Of a DNA stretch of 64,000 nucleotides, positions 1 through 12,855 are shown one piece after another; position 1 is the stretch's first letter; each line of letters opens with the position of its first letter. The stretch comes from Plutella xylostella. Taxonomy: Eukaryota > Arthropoda > Insecta > Lepidoptera > Plutellidae. The position numbers were made by a program, and so were the translations under genes. The stretch covers positions 9,052,001 to 9,116,000 of the forward strand of contig NC_063987.1 in assembly GCF_932276165.1 (NCBI RefSeq). The letters are read 5' to 3'. Below the pieces are notes generated by a model, which saw only the letters and a program-made list of their open reading frames with translations, did no database searches and was not told the origin of the DNA.

Positions 1-488
1 TACCTAGTACTACACCAACACCATGCAGCTTCCATATTTTTTCCCCATCCTCGTTTATCATTCATCTATTATTTTTTACGACGTTTCTTACTACGAACAT
101 AAATATAACGTTTTCACTGTTTACTCATCACAGTCTTTCGTTTGTCGGCGCGTTATTATGAAACGAGACGGTAATGAAAACAAATTACGCTGAAAAATAG
201 GCGCGAGATTCTATTTTTTACTCAACGTAAAAATTACGTCATGTTATGCTTTCAATCTTTTCTTGAGTCTTTGTTTCTTTAGACAAAAGTGAAAAGTTTG
301 TATTTTAGTTAATTGAAATATCGGGAGAAAAGCTAAATGTACCTATCTACCATAGTACAGTTTCATTCTATCATAATTTACCATTGTTTACCCTCTTTAC
401 CAAAAGAAGATTCAAAGTCAAACCTCTTTCCTCTTCAAAGAAAAACAAACCATAGACAATATTAATGACGCAAACTTTTTCCCGCCAG

Positions 489-3400
489 ATGCGTGAACGC
501 AAAGATCAACTTCAGAGAGAAGGAGAAGCAGATTCTGGACCAGATCCTGGGCCCTGGCCGCTACGACGCCAGGATCCGGCCCTCGGGCATCAACGGCACT
601 GGTAGGTCCTTTGCCAAATTAATTAAAAAAACAAACTGACAGGCTGTTTGGCTAGGCGACATAAAAAAGTATAAATTTTTGGCGGTGAATTTTTTACCTA
701 AGTTTTTTGTCTTTGTCTTAATAATATTTGTTTGTAAATGATTTTATTATCATGCGGAGGTTTATGCTACGTATAAAACTGAATTAGAGAGAAGTCAGTT
801 AGTGAGAAGTGTCTTTCATCAGGTAGTCAAAATACTTACAATAGCTATGTTCTAGGTGTAAAAATCTGAAGCATTTAGGTTTTAACCACCACATCTGTGA
901 GAGACGTGTAATGAATTATCAAGCATCAAACTGTATATTGTGCATATTCTATTGAATTTTTATTTAAAAAAATTGCTCATGGGCTGTTGATAGTTTTAAA
1001 AAAATAATAATTTATATCTTGGAAAATTGTAGGTACAATTAATGTAAGATAATCAAATTCAATCGTCACTTTTTTCTGTATGTTAATTTTATAAATATTT
1101 GAGGGAGGATTTTTTTATCATTTTCTTCTTCAAATCCTGATGGGTCCAAGGCGTAACTTTTTAAAGACGTCATACTGTTTGATTTTTTACGCCGTTTCGA
1201 CAGATGGGCCCGCCATAGTTAATGTTAACACGTTCGTGCGCAGTATCGCTGCCATTAGCGACCAAAATATGGTTAGTACGGAGTACCCAACTTGATGGAT
1301 TGGCTGCAGAGATCGTTGTCTTAGTCTATGTCATAGAATTAAAAAAAAACTGTGAGTCTCGATGTGTATTATCGTTGCCTGCGTTGGGTTAAAAAAATTG
1401 CGACTTTCAAGATGGTGGAATTTAAAAATATCGTCAAAAATATTTTCTTTTAATAAATTGGATTTCATCTTGAAGGTTGAAGTGTATTTCTCTGGGTGGC
1501 TAGGTAGCAACCACGGCATTTATTTCTGAGTACTTTTATATTTTGTTTTGCGGCAGTCTACGAATATGTATCTATTATTGTTTCCATGATTTTATCATCC
1601 GCATTGAGTGCGGGCGTGTGTTTTTCAAAATTAATATGTAGGTATTTAATAAGAAACTATCTGTTTACAATGTTTGAATTTCTTCGCACACATTTTGGAT
1701 GTCAGTTTTGATTCCTTGTTTCCCAGTGTATTATAATTTTCTTCTTTATTGGTAGATTTTATTTTAGTTTTGCACTAAACAGTTATTGTGACACTTTCTT
1801 TTTATGTGGAAATATGTTTTAGTTTTGTCCCAGCCGAAGTCTGGTCTATCTGGACGACATCATAGAGATGTGCTACAATGTTCTCCATCCACACTTCTGT
1901 AGTGGTCGCAAACTGTAGCACTTGAAATGCTTTGAAATAAAAGCAATCACTCTGGACTTGTTCGGAAGCGTTTAATTCTACTCTGTTTTTCATTATTTAC
2001 AACAGAAACGTTCCTCGAACATTCTCTATCAACTTTTAATTGAAATTCTGATTAAAACCTCGCTTCAAAAACACTACCTTACACGTTTTTTCTTTCTCCT
2101 TGCTTTGGAATATTTACATTTTTATTTTCTCTTGTACTTAGGTATGCTTTTGTTTTCAACGTGAAGTTTAGTTGTGTTACTTTTATTTTAGTTGAAGCGC
2201 CAACATAATCGATATGTTCCTACACATGTGTTTATAAATAAGTACTTATATTAGCAATTCCAGGTAAAAGGTGAGTTATAAATAATCCAGCTGGCTGCAA
2301 AAATAAGATTTGTGTTGTTCCCTTAGGGTTTAGTTTGATTATTTTCCTCAATTTACCAACCTTATATATTTTGCTTGGTACTTAGATGGCCCGGCTGTAG
2401 TCAGCGTCAATATATTTGTCAGAAGTATATCAAAGATTGATGACGTCACTATGGTAAGTTGTTAGGTCGGAATGGGTATACTTACTTAAATGCATTAGCC
2501 TAAGATAATCTAAAGAAGGAAGGCGCACGTGAAGTAATACGTCAAGTCAAATGAAATGGGATATCTCTCGGGCATACACTTTGAGAGATTTCCCCAAAGT
2601 TTTGTGTAATGTTTTGATTTTTATATTTTTTTTTGTTTTCCTAAAATTACTCTCAATTGGTGTTCTTCGACCAAAATCGTTTTTAACTTCACAACAAAAT
2701 TGAATGTCTCATTCTTAGAAATTCCGAAGCTGGTAATTTTGTTGAAATATTTTCAGTTGAACCTCTCATCTTTATACAATCTTCAAGGCCTTCTACAAGT
2801 TTATGTTGACCGCTTCAAATCTCTGACTTTTAGCAGGACATTTTTGGGGGTGTTACAATTTTTTGTTCTTACTTTATGGCATTCGCTTCCGTTTTAGCAT
2901 CAAACATCTTACTCATATTTATGATAACATTTATAACTGGTGTTACACTGAATGTTAGGTGATATATCTTGGCAAACACTTGAGACTTACCCAGTTGTTT
3001 TGTCACAAAGGGGACGCTCCCACGTTGGTGCGGGTAAACCTGTACCTGCGATCAATCAGCAAAATAGATGATTATAAAATGGTGAGTTGAGCATTGAATC
3101 AGACAAGTTGACTAACCAATGACATTTTTATTATAGTCGAAAGTCTTTGACCAACAACCGCTGATGACATCGTTAAAGTTTCTTTTCAGTCATATTCAAA
3201 TTTACGAACTTTCATAACTTCTTCAATGTTCTATTAAATTTTGTTTATTTTCGTTTCTCGATAGATATTCTTAGATCGGTGATTTGTAGTTTAAAGAGGG
3301 AAAAGGCTTTCTTTGTAATAAAATTGGACATTCAACAAGGTGGCATAATATATGGCAATAACTGCACCTCGCTGATAAATTTCAAGCTGTATCGTATCGT

Positions 3401-6400
3401 ATTCGAATATGTGTATGTGGTTTCCTTTCAGTTGTGTTATTTTATTTTGGTTTCGATGTTTTGTGTTTTGCACAGTTTTTCTTTTTATTTTAACCCTTCA
3501 ATGTGTGATTGAGTAACTGACCCAGAAAACAATATTTTAAGGTGCGGAGCTGCACATATTTGTTTAAGTATAGGTTTTTTATTGTGTGCAACAATCTTAA
3601 AAGTAAGTAGAATTTTTATTTTGTTTTGTTTATAAATCAAATTCTTATGTAGATGTTTTAAATTGATATTTTAGGCGAAGGTAATTAATGAGTCGATATA
3701 AGCACAGAATCAATGCAAATTAATTAAGATCTACTTACTGATGCCGTCATCTCGCATACAGTTGGCACCAAACTCTGTATAGAGCACCAATCATGTTAAA
3801 ATAAAGGATTTATGAAAAAAATATCCTCACCATTAGCACTATTTAACACAAATAACTGAACACATAGGAAAGAGAAAAGATCGTGTAAAAACACGCTTGT
3901 AGAAAGCAGAAGACACAAAGAAAAAAATACGAAAAACCGCGGCCCGCACCCAACACCATCATCAATACCATCATTTTCATTTTACCCTCATTTTTTTACT
4001 TCCATCAGCTTTTTTCTGTCACAAATGCATTCCTTTTGACGAGAAACAATTAAAAACTATTTTGGTCGTGTTATTTTGTACGTTCCGTATTTGGTATTGT
4101 CTTGTTTGTTGGATCTCTGTGTTGTGTAAAGAGCGTTCCTTGGGTTGGGTGGAGGGAGGGAGGGGATCGCTCGCCCGCACTTAAGGCTTTGGATATTTGA
4201 ACGAAGTGGTTACTGACAGCCACAACCGTCGTAGCGTAGAGTAGGAAGGTTGCATGAGAGCAAGCATTCCATCGACGAATGCTCTACATGTCTACGGTAA
4301 GTTTGGGGAGCTTCGCTTTCGTTTGTTTTGATTGTTGTCGTTCGTGGCATGAGTGCATGTTCGAAGTTCGCTTTTGGAAACTTACTTTGTGATTTTCTAA
4401 TAATTTGTTTTCATATTTAGTCAATTTTATAGATAGACTAGAACCAGGATATCTCCGACTTGAGCGTTTTGTTTTTAATTTTTTATGGCCACATTATCAT
4501 AGACTAATTAGCTGTCATAGTCTATGATAGCCAATGTCAGTATTTTGTAAACAAATAAATTCTTCAACAATAATAGTTTATTAACACCGTAAAATATGGA
4601 TAGAAGAACAAGAAGTAACTTTCGAAAGCTGCTACATATTATGATAAGCAAGTTTAAAGAAAAAGAAGTTTAATACAAAGAAAAACAACAATGTTTACAG
4701 GCGATCTCAGATATTATAGGTATAGTTAGAGAGAAATACTGTGTAAATGTGTAATCTTGATCTTTGAAGGATTATTATTCGATTCGACGTAGTTATTTAT
4801 TATTTTTTTTATGTTAATAGATAATCTTGGAAACATTAAAAGAATCAACAAAATTAAATTTTCATTATTTGATTTGATAAAAATAAAGATTTGGATTTTC
4901 AAAATGATTAGTAAATAATTCCGTATTTACTCTCCAAACTAAGACCCATCTGTTCAACCCGTGCGTAACGAGCGCCCTCCTCTATGGTTGCAAAACGTGG
5001 AAGAAAACAGTTCAACCAACAAACTACTTACAGGTTTCATAAATAGATGCTTACGTAACAACATCGAATCAAACCCAGATATAAAAAGTCCTCCTAGCCG
5101 AATTTCGACCACGGCGGCCAATCTCAATTGAGATCAGCCATCTACGCAGGAGTAGATTATAGTGCCCAAGTGTGTGCGCAGTACACAGGAGCACTCTCTG
5201 TTCCATCACTCTCATAACCCAATGGGACGGATTGACCGACACGACTGGAGAGAGCTAGGCGCAGGACCGACTGCTTTACATGCCCATCCGACAGCATGGA
5301 TCGTTTCACTGTTTCGGACATCAGGTGATCAGCCTTCTATGTCCTAACCAAACTTGGAACCACAATTTAGAAACACAAATTGATGGTTCCACCCGGGAAT
5401 CGAACCCGGGACCTCTGGGTCGTGAAGCGAAGCTTCTACCACTAGACCACAGAGGAAGTTAAAACCAGATATATATCCTCTTTTATGTGTAGTAAGTAAG
5501 AATAAATGGCTATTAATTATGGCTCTCTCAAAACTATTAGGTAAGAGTAAATCATTGTCAAATGGACAGTCGTAGTGTAAAAAATACTCAAGTATCAAAT
5601 CATTTTTATACTACACCTACCTTCAATAGACAGTGATACCACATATAATTTTTTTGAATTATCTGTGATTTCTTCAGGACACGCATTGGGTAGCCAGACT
5701 CTATAAATGATACCCTTATTACTTACTTATACATTTTAATACTTGCGTATTATGTAGATTTCTTAAGAATAATTTATAGATGACAAATAGGTAGTTGGTA
5801 ACCCAATACACTATAAATAATAATTTAGTAGGTCGTGTATTATGCTATTGAAAAATCAATCAGTAGGCGTACTGCTTTGTAGATTTAATTCTTAGAATAA
5901 TTCTAACTCTTAAGATTTTATTCTAACACTTGCCTAATGCCTCATTGGCGCTTACTTTTCAATAACGGAACCATGTCAGGCCTTTCATTTTGAAACCCTT
6001 TTGATGTTCACTCAGGTTAAACATGTTTGTAATATACGATATAATGGCAGGAGCCAACGATATTTTGATTCGAACTAGATGGAGTGTCAGTGCAAAAGAA
6101 ACGTCTCTACAAATAACACTTCTACCACTAAGCTCGTACTTTATTCATTGGCACAAAGATTGGTCATTATATAGGTTAAACTTATAAAAGTTTAACAGTA
6201 AACAAAATGGGGACAGTTTTTGCTTTGTGTTTGTATGTGACATGGCCACCATCTTGTTCATATTTGTTATCCAAGGCAGGTGCAAAACATTTCAGCTCTA
6301 GCTCTCTAGTCTGATATCAGGCGGGCATCATACCGCACATTGTGGCACTCCGCCAAAGCCGAACAAACCACATGCGTTCCTAATGATGTTCCCGCCAATT

Positions 6401-9400
6401 TATCAATGTCTGATGGCCGATGCTATCGCTTCCCCGTATAAAGGGGGTGATAAATATACCCGGTATTTGTATTAGGGAATATGATGGGAACTGTTAATGC
6501 TGGCACATAATTTCTAATGGAGTAGGATTAACCATACACATTCTATTTATTAACAATATTTTTGGAGTTTGAGAACATAGATGGCTATTGATTGAGCCTT
6601 TGTTAGGATAGAAATGAAAGAGAAAAGAAAGGAAAGTGGACATTTCAGTACTACAATTACCAACACAGTTGAGAGTTTTAACAAAAAGTTATTCATATTT
6701 TTATATAGAATTGGCGCCCATCATGGGATCGGGAAATAGAGCACCACGTTGGGCGCCAAAAGATTATATTTTGTCAATTTTTGTCCAATTTGATGCTGAA
6801 AATACATTACAGTAATGTAATCTTCAGTCCTCATTGATCACCTTAATCATCTTGATACATCATTTTCATAAGCATTGATTTTATTGCCTAAGATTAGAAT
6901 ACTTTCTAGCTTTAGCATGAAACAAATAAGAATATAACTAAGTCATCAAACTATCACTACGCAACGGTAACTTTTTAAAATATTTAGTTGTCATGATAAA
7001 TATGTTGAGGGGGGTCACTCTCTAGTTACGAAGGACAAATTTCGAAACGTTAACCTCGACTCTATCTAGTTGCTATCCAATGCATGAGAGCCATAAGGTT
7101 CCGTTCGTCCATTTGTTCTAAAGTTGGAGTGACTCTCCACAATCCTACGATTAGAAACATTTTGTCAATACTCATTTAATTCCAAAAGCAAACTCCGTCA
7201 TCTTGCATGCCTGTCAATTGTAAGTAAAATCGATGTCAGTCGTAAATATAATTATTTTGTAGACACTTATTCTAGGTTAGTCGTCGTACTTGCAAGCTTT
7301 CTCTGGAAGTAGAAGATTTCATTTGACTTGCCCACGGGATGTCGAGTGTACTCATTGCAATATTAAATATAAATTTATATTTCAAAAATACCTTTTAATA
7401 CCTTTAATGCATCTTGCATTAACACTCGACATCACCTTACTAAAATTTTAATTCTATTCCTAACTGTAACAGTTCTTGCAATTCATAAATCCAAATTAAA
7501 AATGTAATGCAAAACCTAAACTAAAATAACTAGGTTTTACAAAAATAATAATAAAAAAGTAACTTAATAATGAGATTACAAAAGCGTAAATTTTAACTTA
7601 GTCATAAAATGTTTAGTATAAACAGTCATACGGTAATTGTGAATTGCAATAACTGAAACAAATGTTACAATTTGTGTTAATAAAGAAACACAATTGGCGG
7701 GCAAATTAAATTTCGCTCACTTAACCGATTTTAGTTGCCTAGTGCATAAAATCATCTAGAAAATGCACTCAATTTTATTGACACAAAATTTAGTAATTAC
7801 TAAAACCCCTAATTAGGGGTGTGATAAAATGTAAGTTTTAATTTATAAATATTAATGATGAGGGAAATTCTTGCATAATTAGTCCCAATTATGCCTAGAG
7901 TTACAACATTTCTGCACTGTTTATCTATTACCTAAGAAAAACTTATTTCTAATGTCCGTATGATCCCTCATTATTAATAACACTTTCATAGATAAAAAAA
8001 CAATTGATTATTATCTATTTTGTTTATTTTTACCTACTTAGATTATTACAGTAAAGTTTGTGTCTTAATGCCAAACATACACAAATTAAGATTGCATTTG
8101 CCTGAAAACAATTAGGACATAAACTTTCAAAAAATAAAGACAGTAAAGGAACTTTTTCATGAGCTGTGATGATTTCAGGAATACTCTGTCCAGCTGACTT
8201 TCAGAGAACAATGGCTTGACGAAAGACTGAAATTTAATAACTTGGGCGGTAAGTTGCACAAGCTCTTTTGTTTAAATTATTCTATGAGCTGTTTCTGTGT
8301 GTTCTGGATAAATACGTATTGAAAGAACGAAACATTTATTGGACACACTGACACTGACTTCAACATAATTATAATATTAGGTAATTAGGTGTTAATTTGT
8401 ATATGAAAAAAAATTACACAACACCGATTTACATATGAAATAAATAAATAAACACAAAATTCTGTCCAGAGTGTCAAAAAGGCGCCAGCTCAGCATGTGC
8501 TGTAAACAATAAAGCTAATTTTGCTTCCTAATCAAACGCGACTGTCTTGTTCCCCAGGCCGGCTCAAGTACCTGACGCTGACTGAGGCCAACCGAGTGTG
8601 GATGCCGGACCTGTTCTTCAGCAACGAGAAGGAGGGCCACTTCCACAACATCATCATGCCCAACGTGTACATCCGCATCTTCCCCAACGGCAACGTGCTC
8701 TACAGCATCAGGATCTCCCTCACTCTCTCCTGCCCCATGAACCTCAAGTTGTATCCGTTGGATAAACAGACTTGCTCCCTGAGGATGGCCAGTTGTAAGT
8801 ACTTTTTGTTTGCTATTTTTCAATCTCTAACCAACACACCTCATTTATTCCTGAGGACTAACAGGTTTTAAGAGCACTGCGATTTTTGACTGTTTGACAT
8901 TAACATCTTTAAAGTAAAAGACTTGTGAAACAGACACAGCAATGTATCTGCTTAAGGCATACCCTTTTAAGGGAATACCAGTTTTGAATTTGCACCCCAC
9001 ATTTAGATTTTCATGAAGGTATGCCAGAGTTTATACACGTCATGCAATGGCGTGCTCCGTGTCATATCGATGATAAAAATACTTGTAACGGTACATAATT
9101 AACTCATAATGGAAGTAAGTTGGTTGAAAGAGTGACGCTTTAAACCAGTATTTCATAACCTATAGATTTATGAAAACATTTAGATAATGCATGTTTTAGA
9201 GTATCAACCGGCTTAGATATAATCACATGATTTTTATCATGGCTTTCCTTAGCCCTTAGCGTAGTTTTTTTAGGCATGGTTAAACTTAGTTTTAAAATGA
9301 TTTTCTTGTTTGACAAGAGTAAGTAGTTATAATTAAGAATATATCGCAGAGTAGTGGTTTGGTCTGCCTTTCAATTTTATTGATTGCAGGATAATTTTAA

Positions 9401-12170
9401 TGGTGTGTAAATATTCCAGATGGTTGGACGACTGACGATCTTGTGTTCCTCTGGAAGGAAGGCGACCCAGTACAGGTTGTGAAAAATCTACACTTACCCC
9501 GATTCACATTAGAAAAATTCTTGACTGACTATTGCAACAGCAAAACTAACACAGGTAACCGTTTATGTAAAGAATAAAGATTGGTATGAATCCAAACATC
9601 TCACTTCAAACTGATTGTTTGAGGTATTGATTGGTAGGTAAATAAAATGTCGCTGTGAGTAATGCAGGCTAACAGTAATAGTATGATACCTACCTATAAA
9701 AATTAATCATTAGTTAAGAAACTATATAATACTAATGTTAATTTTAGTTAAGGTTAGTAGTCATAATTTGAAATAGTTTCATATTCAACTAAGTAGATTT
9801 ATATCTCACGCATAGGTAATACTGATACTATAGAGCATCCTGTTTCTTAAAGTTCTTACTCAAAAATTAACATTATTTCCAGGTGAATACAGTTGTCTGA
9901 AAGTAGACTTGCTGTTCAAGCGAGAGTTCTCGTACTACCTGATCCAGATCTATATTCCTTGCTGCATGTTGGTGATCGTTTCTTGGGTCTCCTTCTGGCT
10001 GGATCAGGGCGCTGTGCCGGCGCGGGTGTCTCTTGGTAAGCAAAAACATGATACTAAGTCCTTGTCAAACCCCACAGATGATGTATTATTTTGCTCAAAT
10101 ATTATGACTCCTCCAAATTTTTTTATAATATTTTAATATTGCCCTTCTATCTAATCTGTAATTATTATCCTATATTCCAGGTGTGACAACCCTGCTCACA
10201 ATGGCCACTCAATCATCAGGCATCAACGCATCACTCCCGCCAGTATCATACACAAAGGCCATAGACGTATGGACTGGCGTTTGTTTAACATTCGTATTCG
10301 GGGCGCTACTAGAGTTTGCCCTCGTGAACTATGCATCGCGGTCTGACATGCATAGGGAGAATATGAAGAAGACGCGACGGGAGATGGAGGCGGCTGCAAG
10401 CATGGATGCAGCGTCAGACCTGCTGGACACTGACAGCAATGCCACCTTCGCGATGGTGAGATCGCATTTGATCTTTTGTTGCTTCGATTTAGACAAAGAG
10501 TTCCATCAAATACCGCTTCTTACTTTTCGTTGTTTAGATGTGTTTAGAAACGTATTATAACACAAAAAAGACTTATTTCTTATACTCTATTTGCTTATGA
10601 ATTTATGATGGAGTACTACAACATTATTTATTCGTAAATTTACATTTGTTTCCAGTGATGTTATTAATTTTATACTTTGATGACTTAATTGTGTTCTTCT
10701 TCTTGTTTGTGAAATATTATTGGTAACATAAGATAATCCCATATACTATTTATTTTAATAATAACTATGCTTTCTGGAAAGACTCAAAGAAGGTGAAATA
10801 AGAAACTATGGTAGTAAATTATCAAATTCTGAAAAGTTTACAGATAACTTATCTTTCGAAAATCAATCTATACAAACAACAAACTTACAAACCAGAGTTT
10901 TTTATTTCACCGAGTCTCCCCATAAAGTATAAGTCCCCATAAGTCCTTACACCCCAATTATATCTTTAAATACCCTTAGTTGAAAGTCCAATCATAGTAT
11001 TAGACCTACTGTGACGATAGCCTTAGGATAGATTATAAGGAATGGTACATGCCGTGTCCTCGTCACCCCTGACTGGTCTGCAACTAACAGAAACCTCTGA
11101 TGCGCGGCGCTGTGCTGGACTCCAAGATGCGACAGTGCGAGGTGCACATGGCTCCTCCGAGGAAGAACTGTTGTCGCCTCTGGATGTCCAAGTTTCCAAC
11201 GCGCTCTAAGCGAATAGACGTCATCTCCAGAATCACCTTCCCACTCGTCTTCGCTCTCTTCAACTTGGCTTATTGGTGAGGGTTTCCCATTTATACTTAC
11301 GATGCATGTGTGTCTTGTCTTTTTGTGCAGTTAATGATTTCAGATTTAAAGATAATAAGGATGCAGGGATTAAGGTTGGACGAAGAGGAGATGCTAGATT
11401 TTCTTTCTAAAACCTGACTCACAGTTTAGAAAATCAGCATTTTTCTTTCTAGGTTAGGACACTAAAGAGAATAAGTCAGAGATGCTCTCCTTTCAAGAGA
11501 TGTTATCTTAGGCGCAGTAAGTAGTGTTCAATATTACTTACTAGCCTTTCGAGAATCATTCCGATTTCTTAGTTTCAACCATCTTTAGAATATGCACGTT
11601 TACTATATTCGCCTATTGCGTCATTATGAGTTGAATATTATAGCTATTACTTTCAAGCTGTAAAAAGGCCTTATTAGCAGTGGCAAGTAGAATAATGTGA
11701 GCGAGTGGGCGTTGGCAGATCTAGCGGAATCCCTTGATTGGTGTTTGGTGTATTTTTATTTAAAGTAACAAAATTGTTTCAGCTATCTCAATTGCAATAA
11801 TAGACTCTTCGGTGCTTTCCTATAAGGCTTTATCGGTAGATTTTTCAAAGAGTTCATGCGGAATTAGAAATTTTTCCATTTCAAAATCTTTCTAAAATCT
11901 TTGTACTCGCATTTTGTGTTCATACTATAATGTCTTTAGTTTCATTACTTTTCTACATCCGCTGAGCTTCCGAAGTGTCTAATATTGCTCTACTGGAAGT
12001 TTCTTCGGGAAACTGCAGCAATACCCACTAACTGACAGTAGCCACTGTTACTAATGCGTCGCGATCACTAGTTCTTTTCTTCTCTCTATTCCCTGTACTG
12101 TCGCTAACATGATATCCCGTTCTCTCGCAGGTCGACGTACCTATTCCGAGATGAGGACGAAGAGAACTGA
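489..12170 (+). CDS. GluCl: Glutamate-gated chloride channel alpha subunit (5' incomplete)
   Basis: Cys-loop ligand-gated anion channel, the target of avermectins, acting in nerve and muscle membranes. Exons by phase: 489-601; one of 1204-1271, 2386-2453 or 3011-3081; 8179-8248; 8558-8794; 9420-9554; 9883-10035; 10181-10455; 11091-11275; 12131-12170. Together they encode about 425 residues from the N-terminal extracellular domain to a TGA stop. Visible landmarks: INFREKEKQILDQIL at the start; the Cys-loop CPMNLKLYPLDKQTC in exon 8558-8794; a second cysteine pair (YCNSK...EYSC); M1 IYIPCCMLVIVSWVSFWLD; the anion-selective PAR motif before M2 (VSLGVTTLLTMATQSS); M3 CLTFVFGALLEFALVNYA, keeping the glycine known in mites and moths as a resistance position; an M3-M4 loop; and M4 ISRITFPLVFALFNLAYW ending STYLFRDEDEEN. 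The signal peptide exon lies upstream of the window. Identity is very secure; borders are by eye. Confidence 0.97.
1204..1271 (+). CDS. GluCl: GluCl alternative exon 3, copy a
   Basis: A 68-base exon between a cag acceptor and gttagt donor. It enters with two bases completing a codon and leaves in phase 0, exactly as copies b and c do. It encodes DGPAIVNVNTFVRSIAAI followed by SDQNM. This segment is the beta1-strand region of the ligand-binding domain, known in insect GluCl genes as a set of mutually exclusive exons. It is the most diverged of the three at its second half (AAISDQNM rather than SKIDD). Confidence 0.93.
2386..2453 (+). CDS. GluCl: GluCl alternative exon 3, copy b
   Basis: A 68-base exon after a cttag acceptor and before gtaagt. 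It encodes DGPAVVSVNIFVRSISKI then DDVTM. The phases match copies a and c, so only one of the three can be used without altering the protein length or repeating the segment. Confidence 0.93.
3011..3081 (+). CDS. GluCl: GluCl alternative exon 3, copy c
   Basis: A 71-base exon after an aaag acceptor and before gtgagt. It encodes GDAPTLVRVNLYLRSISKI then DDYKM, one codon longer than copies a and b at its start, with the same phases. It is closest to copy b at its C-terminal end (RSISKIDD). Confidence 0.92.
4951..5100 (+). mobile_element. Non-LTR retrotransposon C-terminal fragment
   Basis: The plus strand reads SALLYGCKTWKKTVQ and then LQVFINRCLRNN, which matches the short motif LLYGxxTW...LxVFxNRCLR found C-terminal of the reverse transcriptase in several insect LINEs. 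Only about 50 codons remain, so it is a dead fragment; the adjoining SINE may share its 3' tail. Confidence 0.65.
5105..5457 (-). mobile_element. tRNA-derived SINE, minus orientation
   Basis: Read on the minus strand, the element opens at 5457 with a tRNA-like head: an A-box-like TGGTCTAGTGGTAGAAGC and a B-box GGTTCGATTCCCGGGTGG. An unrelated body follows that contains CAGTCGGTCCTGCGCCTAGC and a segment on the Cys-rich LINE tail. The acceptor-stem ends do not pair, so this is not a working tRNA gene. A body fragment of the same family lies at about 20488-20640. Confidence 0.75.
7850..7979. mobile_element. Small inverted-repeat element (MITE-like)
   Basis: Near-perfect 15-16 base inverted ends TATTAATGATGAGGGA and TCCCTCATTATTAATA bound about 130 bases of AT-rich DNA with no reading frame. 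Size and symmetry suit a MITE; no second copy was noticed in the window. Confidence 0.45.
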
Positions 12171-12347
12171 TTCACAATCGAGACTGCATCAGCATCGTTC
12201 CACTGGCAGTGGCAGCTCCCGCTCGCGATCCTGTGGCCTTACGCCTTCTTCTGTATAGCGTACTTCCTGTTCCTCAGAAACAAGGGTAGGGGCTGCTGCC
12301 CGGGGCTCACGCACGACAGTTCTCCCACCAGCAACTCCTGGCACTAA
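12168..12347 (+). other. GluCl: Open extension after GluCl stop (possible readthrough)
   Basis: After the TGA at 12168-12170 the same frame stays open for 58 codons to a TAA at 12345-12347. Third positions are G or C in 46 of 58 codons, as in the flanking coding exons and unlike the AT-rich surroundings. The product begins FTIETASASFHWQWQLP and contains a strongly hydrophobic stretch, LAILWPYAFFCIAYFLFL, followed by a basic RNKGRGCC turn. The stop context is TGA-T, not the leakiest TGA-C. Family members normally end a few residues after M4, so the extension would add a fifth membrane segment. It may instead be a GC-rich UTR by chance. Confidence 0.45.
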
Positions 12348-12758
12348 CACAGGCTCTCCGCGCCCTCCTCGGTGCACTACCTACATTGCGCAACCAACAT
12401 TTCTTTGGCAATAGACATTATTATGCCATACGTCGGTAGTGGATTCCAGCCTAGTGGATTAGTTCAGTTCTTGAAGTAGATGCAGCCTTACAGTTCGATT
12501 GACTTTACATTGCTGGGTTACCCCTCAAGTTAATTATATATCCAAATTCAATGTTGCTTATGAACACTACAATATATAGTGATAAGTAGATTTTAAACTA
12601 CCCGAATGATAAGCGAAATAGTAGATTCTTAATATGTTTAAGTACGATTCGAAGCGGGTTCAAAACCATTGCACCTAGACGATACAAAAATATGAAAAAG
12701 ACAACAGGCTGTCAGCAGTGAAGTAAATTATTATGAAATAGGAAATCTAAGTGTAAGT

Positions 12759-12855
12759 AATAAATGTAAGTATAAGTAGTAACACGGGTACGGGACGGTA
12801 GCTGTACTCAGCTGTCGAAATTATTAGTTTTAGTATATTTAGACAGTAGAATAAA
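12759..12855 (+). terminator. Candidate GluCl poly(A) signals
   Basis: Two AATAAA hexamers, at 12759-12764 and 12850-12855, lie about 590 and 680 bases after the GluCl stop. They are the first canonical signals downstream, but which is used cannot be told from sequence. Confidence 0.4.

Larger units (their letters stand above)
3082..8178 (+). other. GluCl: GluCl intron 3, 5.1 kb, with repeats
   Basis: The intron between the alternative exon 3 cluster and exon 8179-8248. It holds a GC-richer patch near 4140-4300 with a possible alternative first exon, a LINE fragment (about 4951-5100), a SINE (about 5105-5457), an inverted pair of GGCGCCCA-type sequences at 6713-6767 and a small inverted-repeat element at 7850-7979. 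No other gene is seen. Confidence 0.7.

Noticed and set aside
5385..5457. A tRNA gene on the minus strand
   Set aside because: A and B boxes are present, but acceptor ends do not pair and a SINE body follows directly.
12189..12377. Minus-strand 62-codon frame
   Set aside because: It is the shadow of the open extension after the GluCl stop; base bias fits the plus strand.
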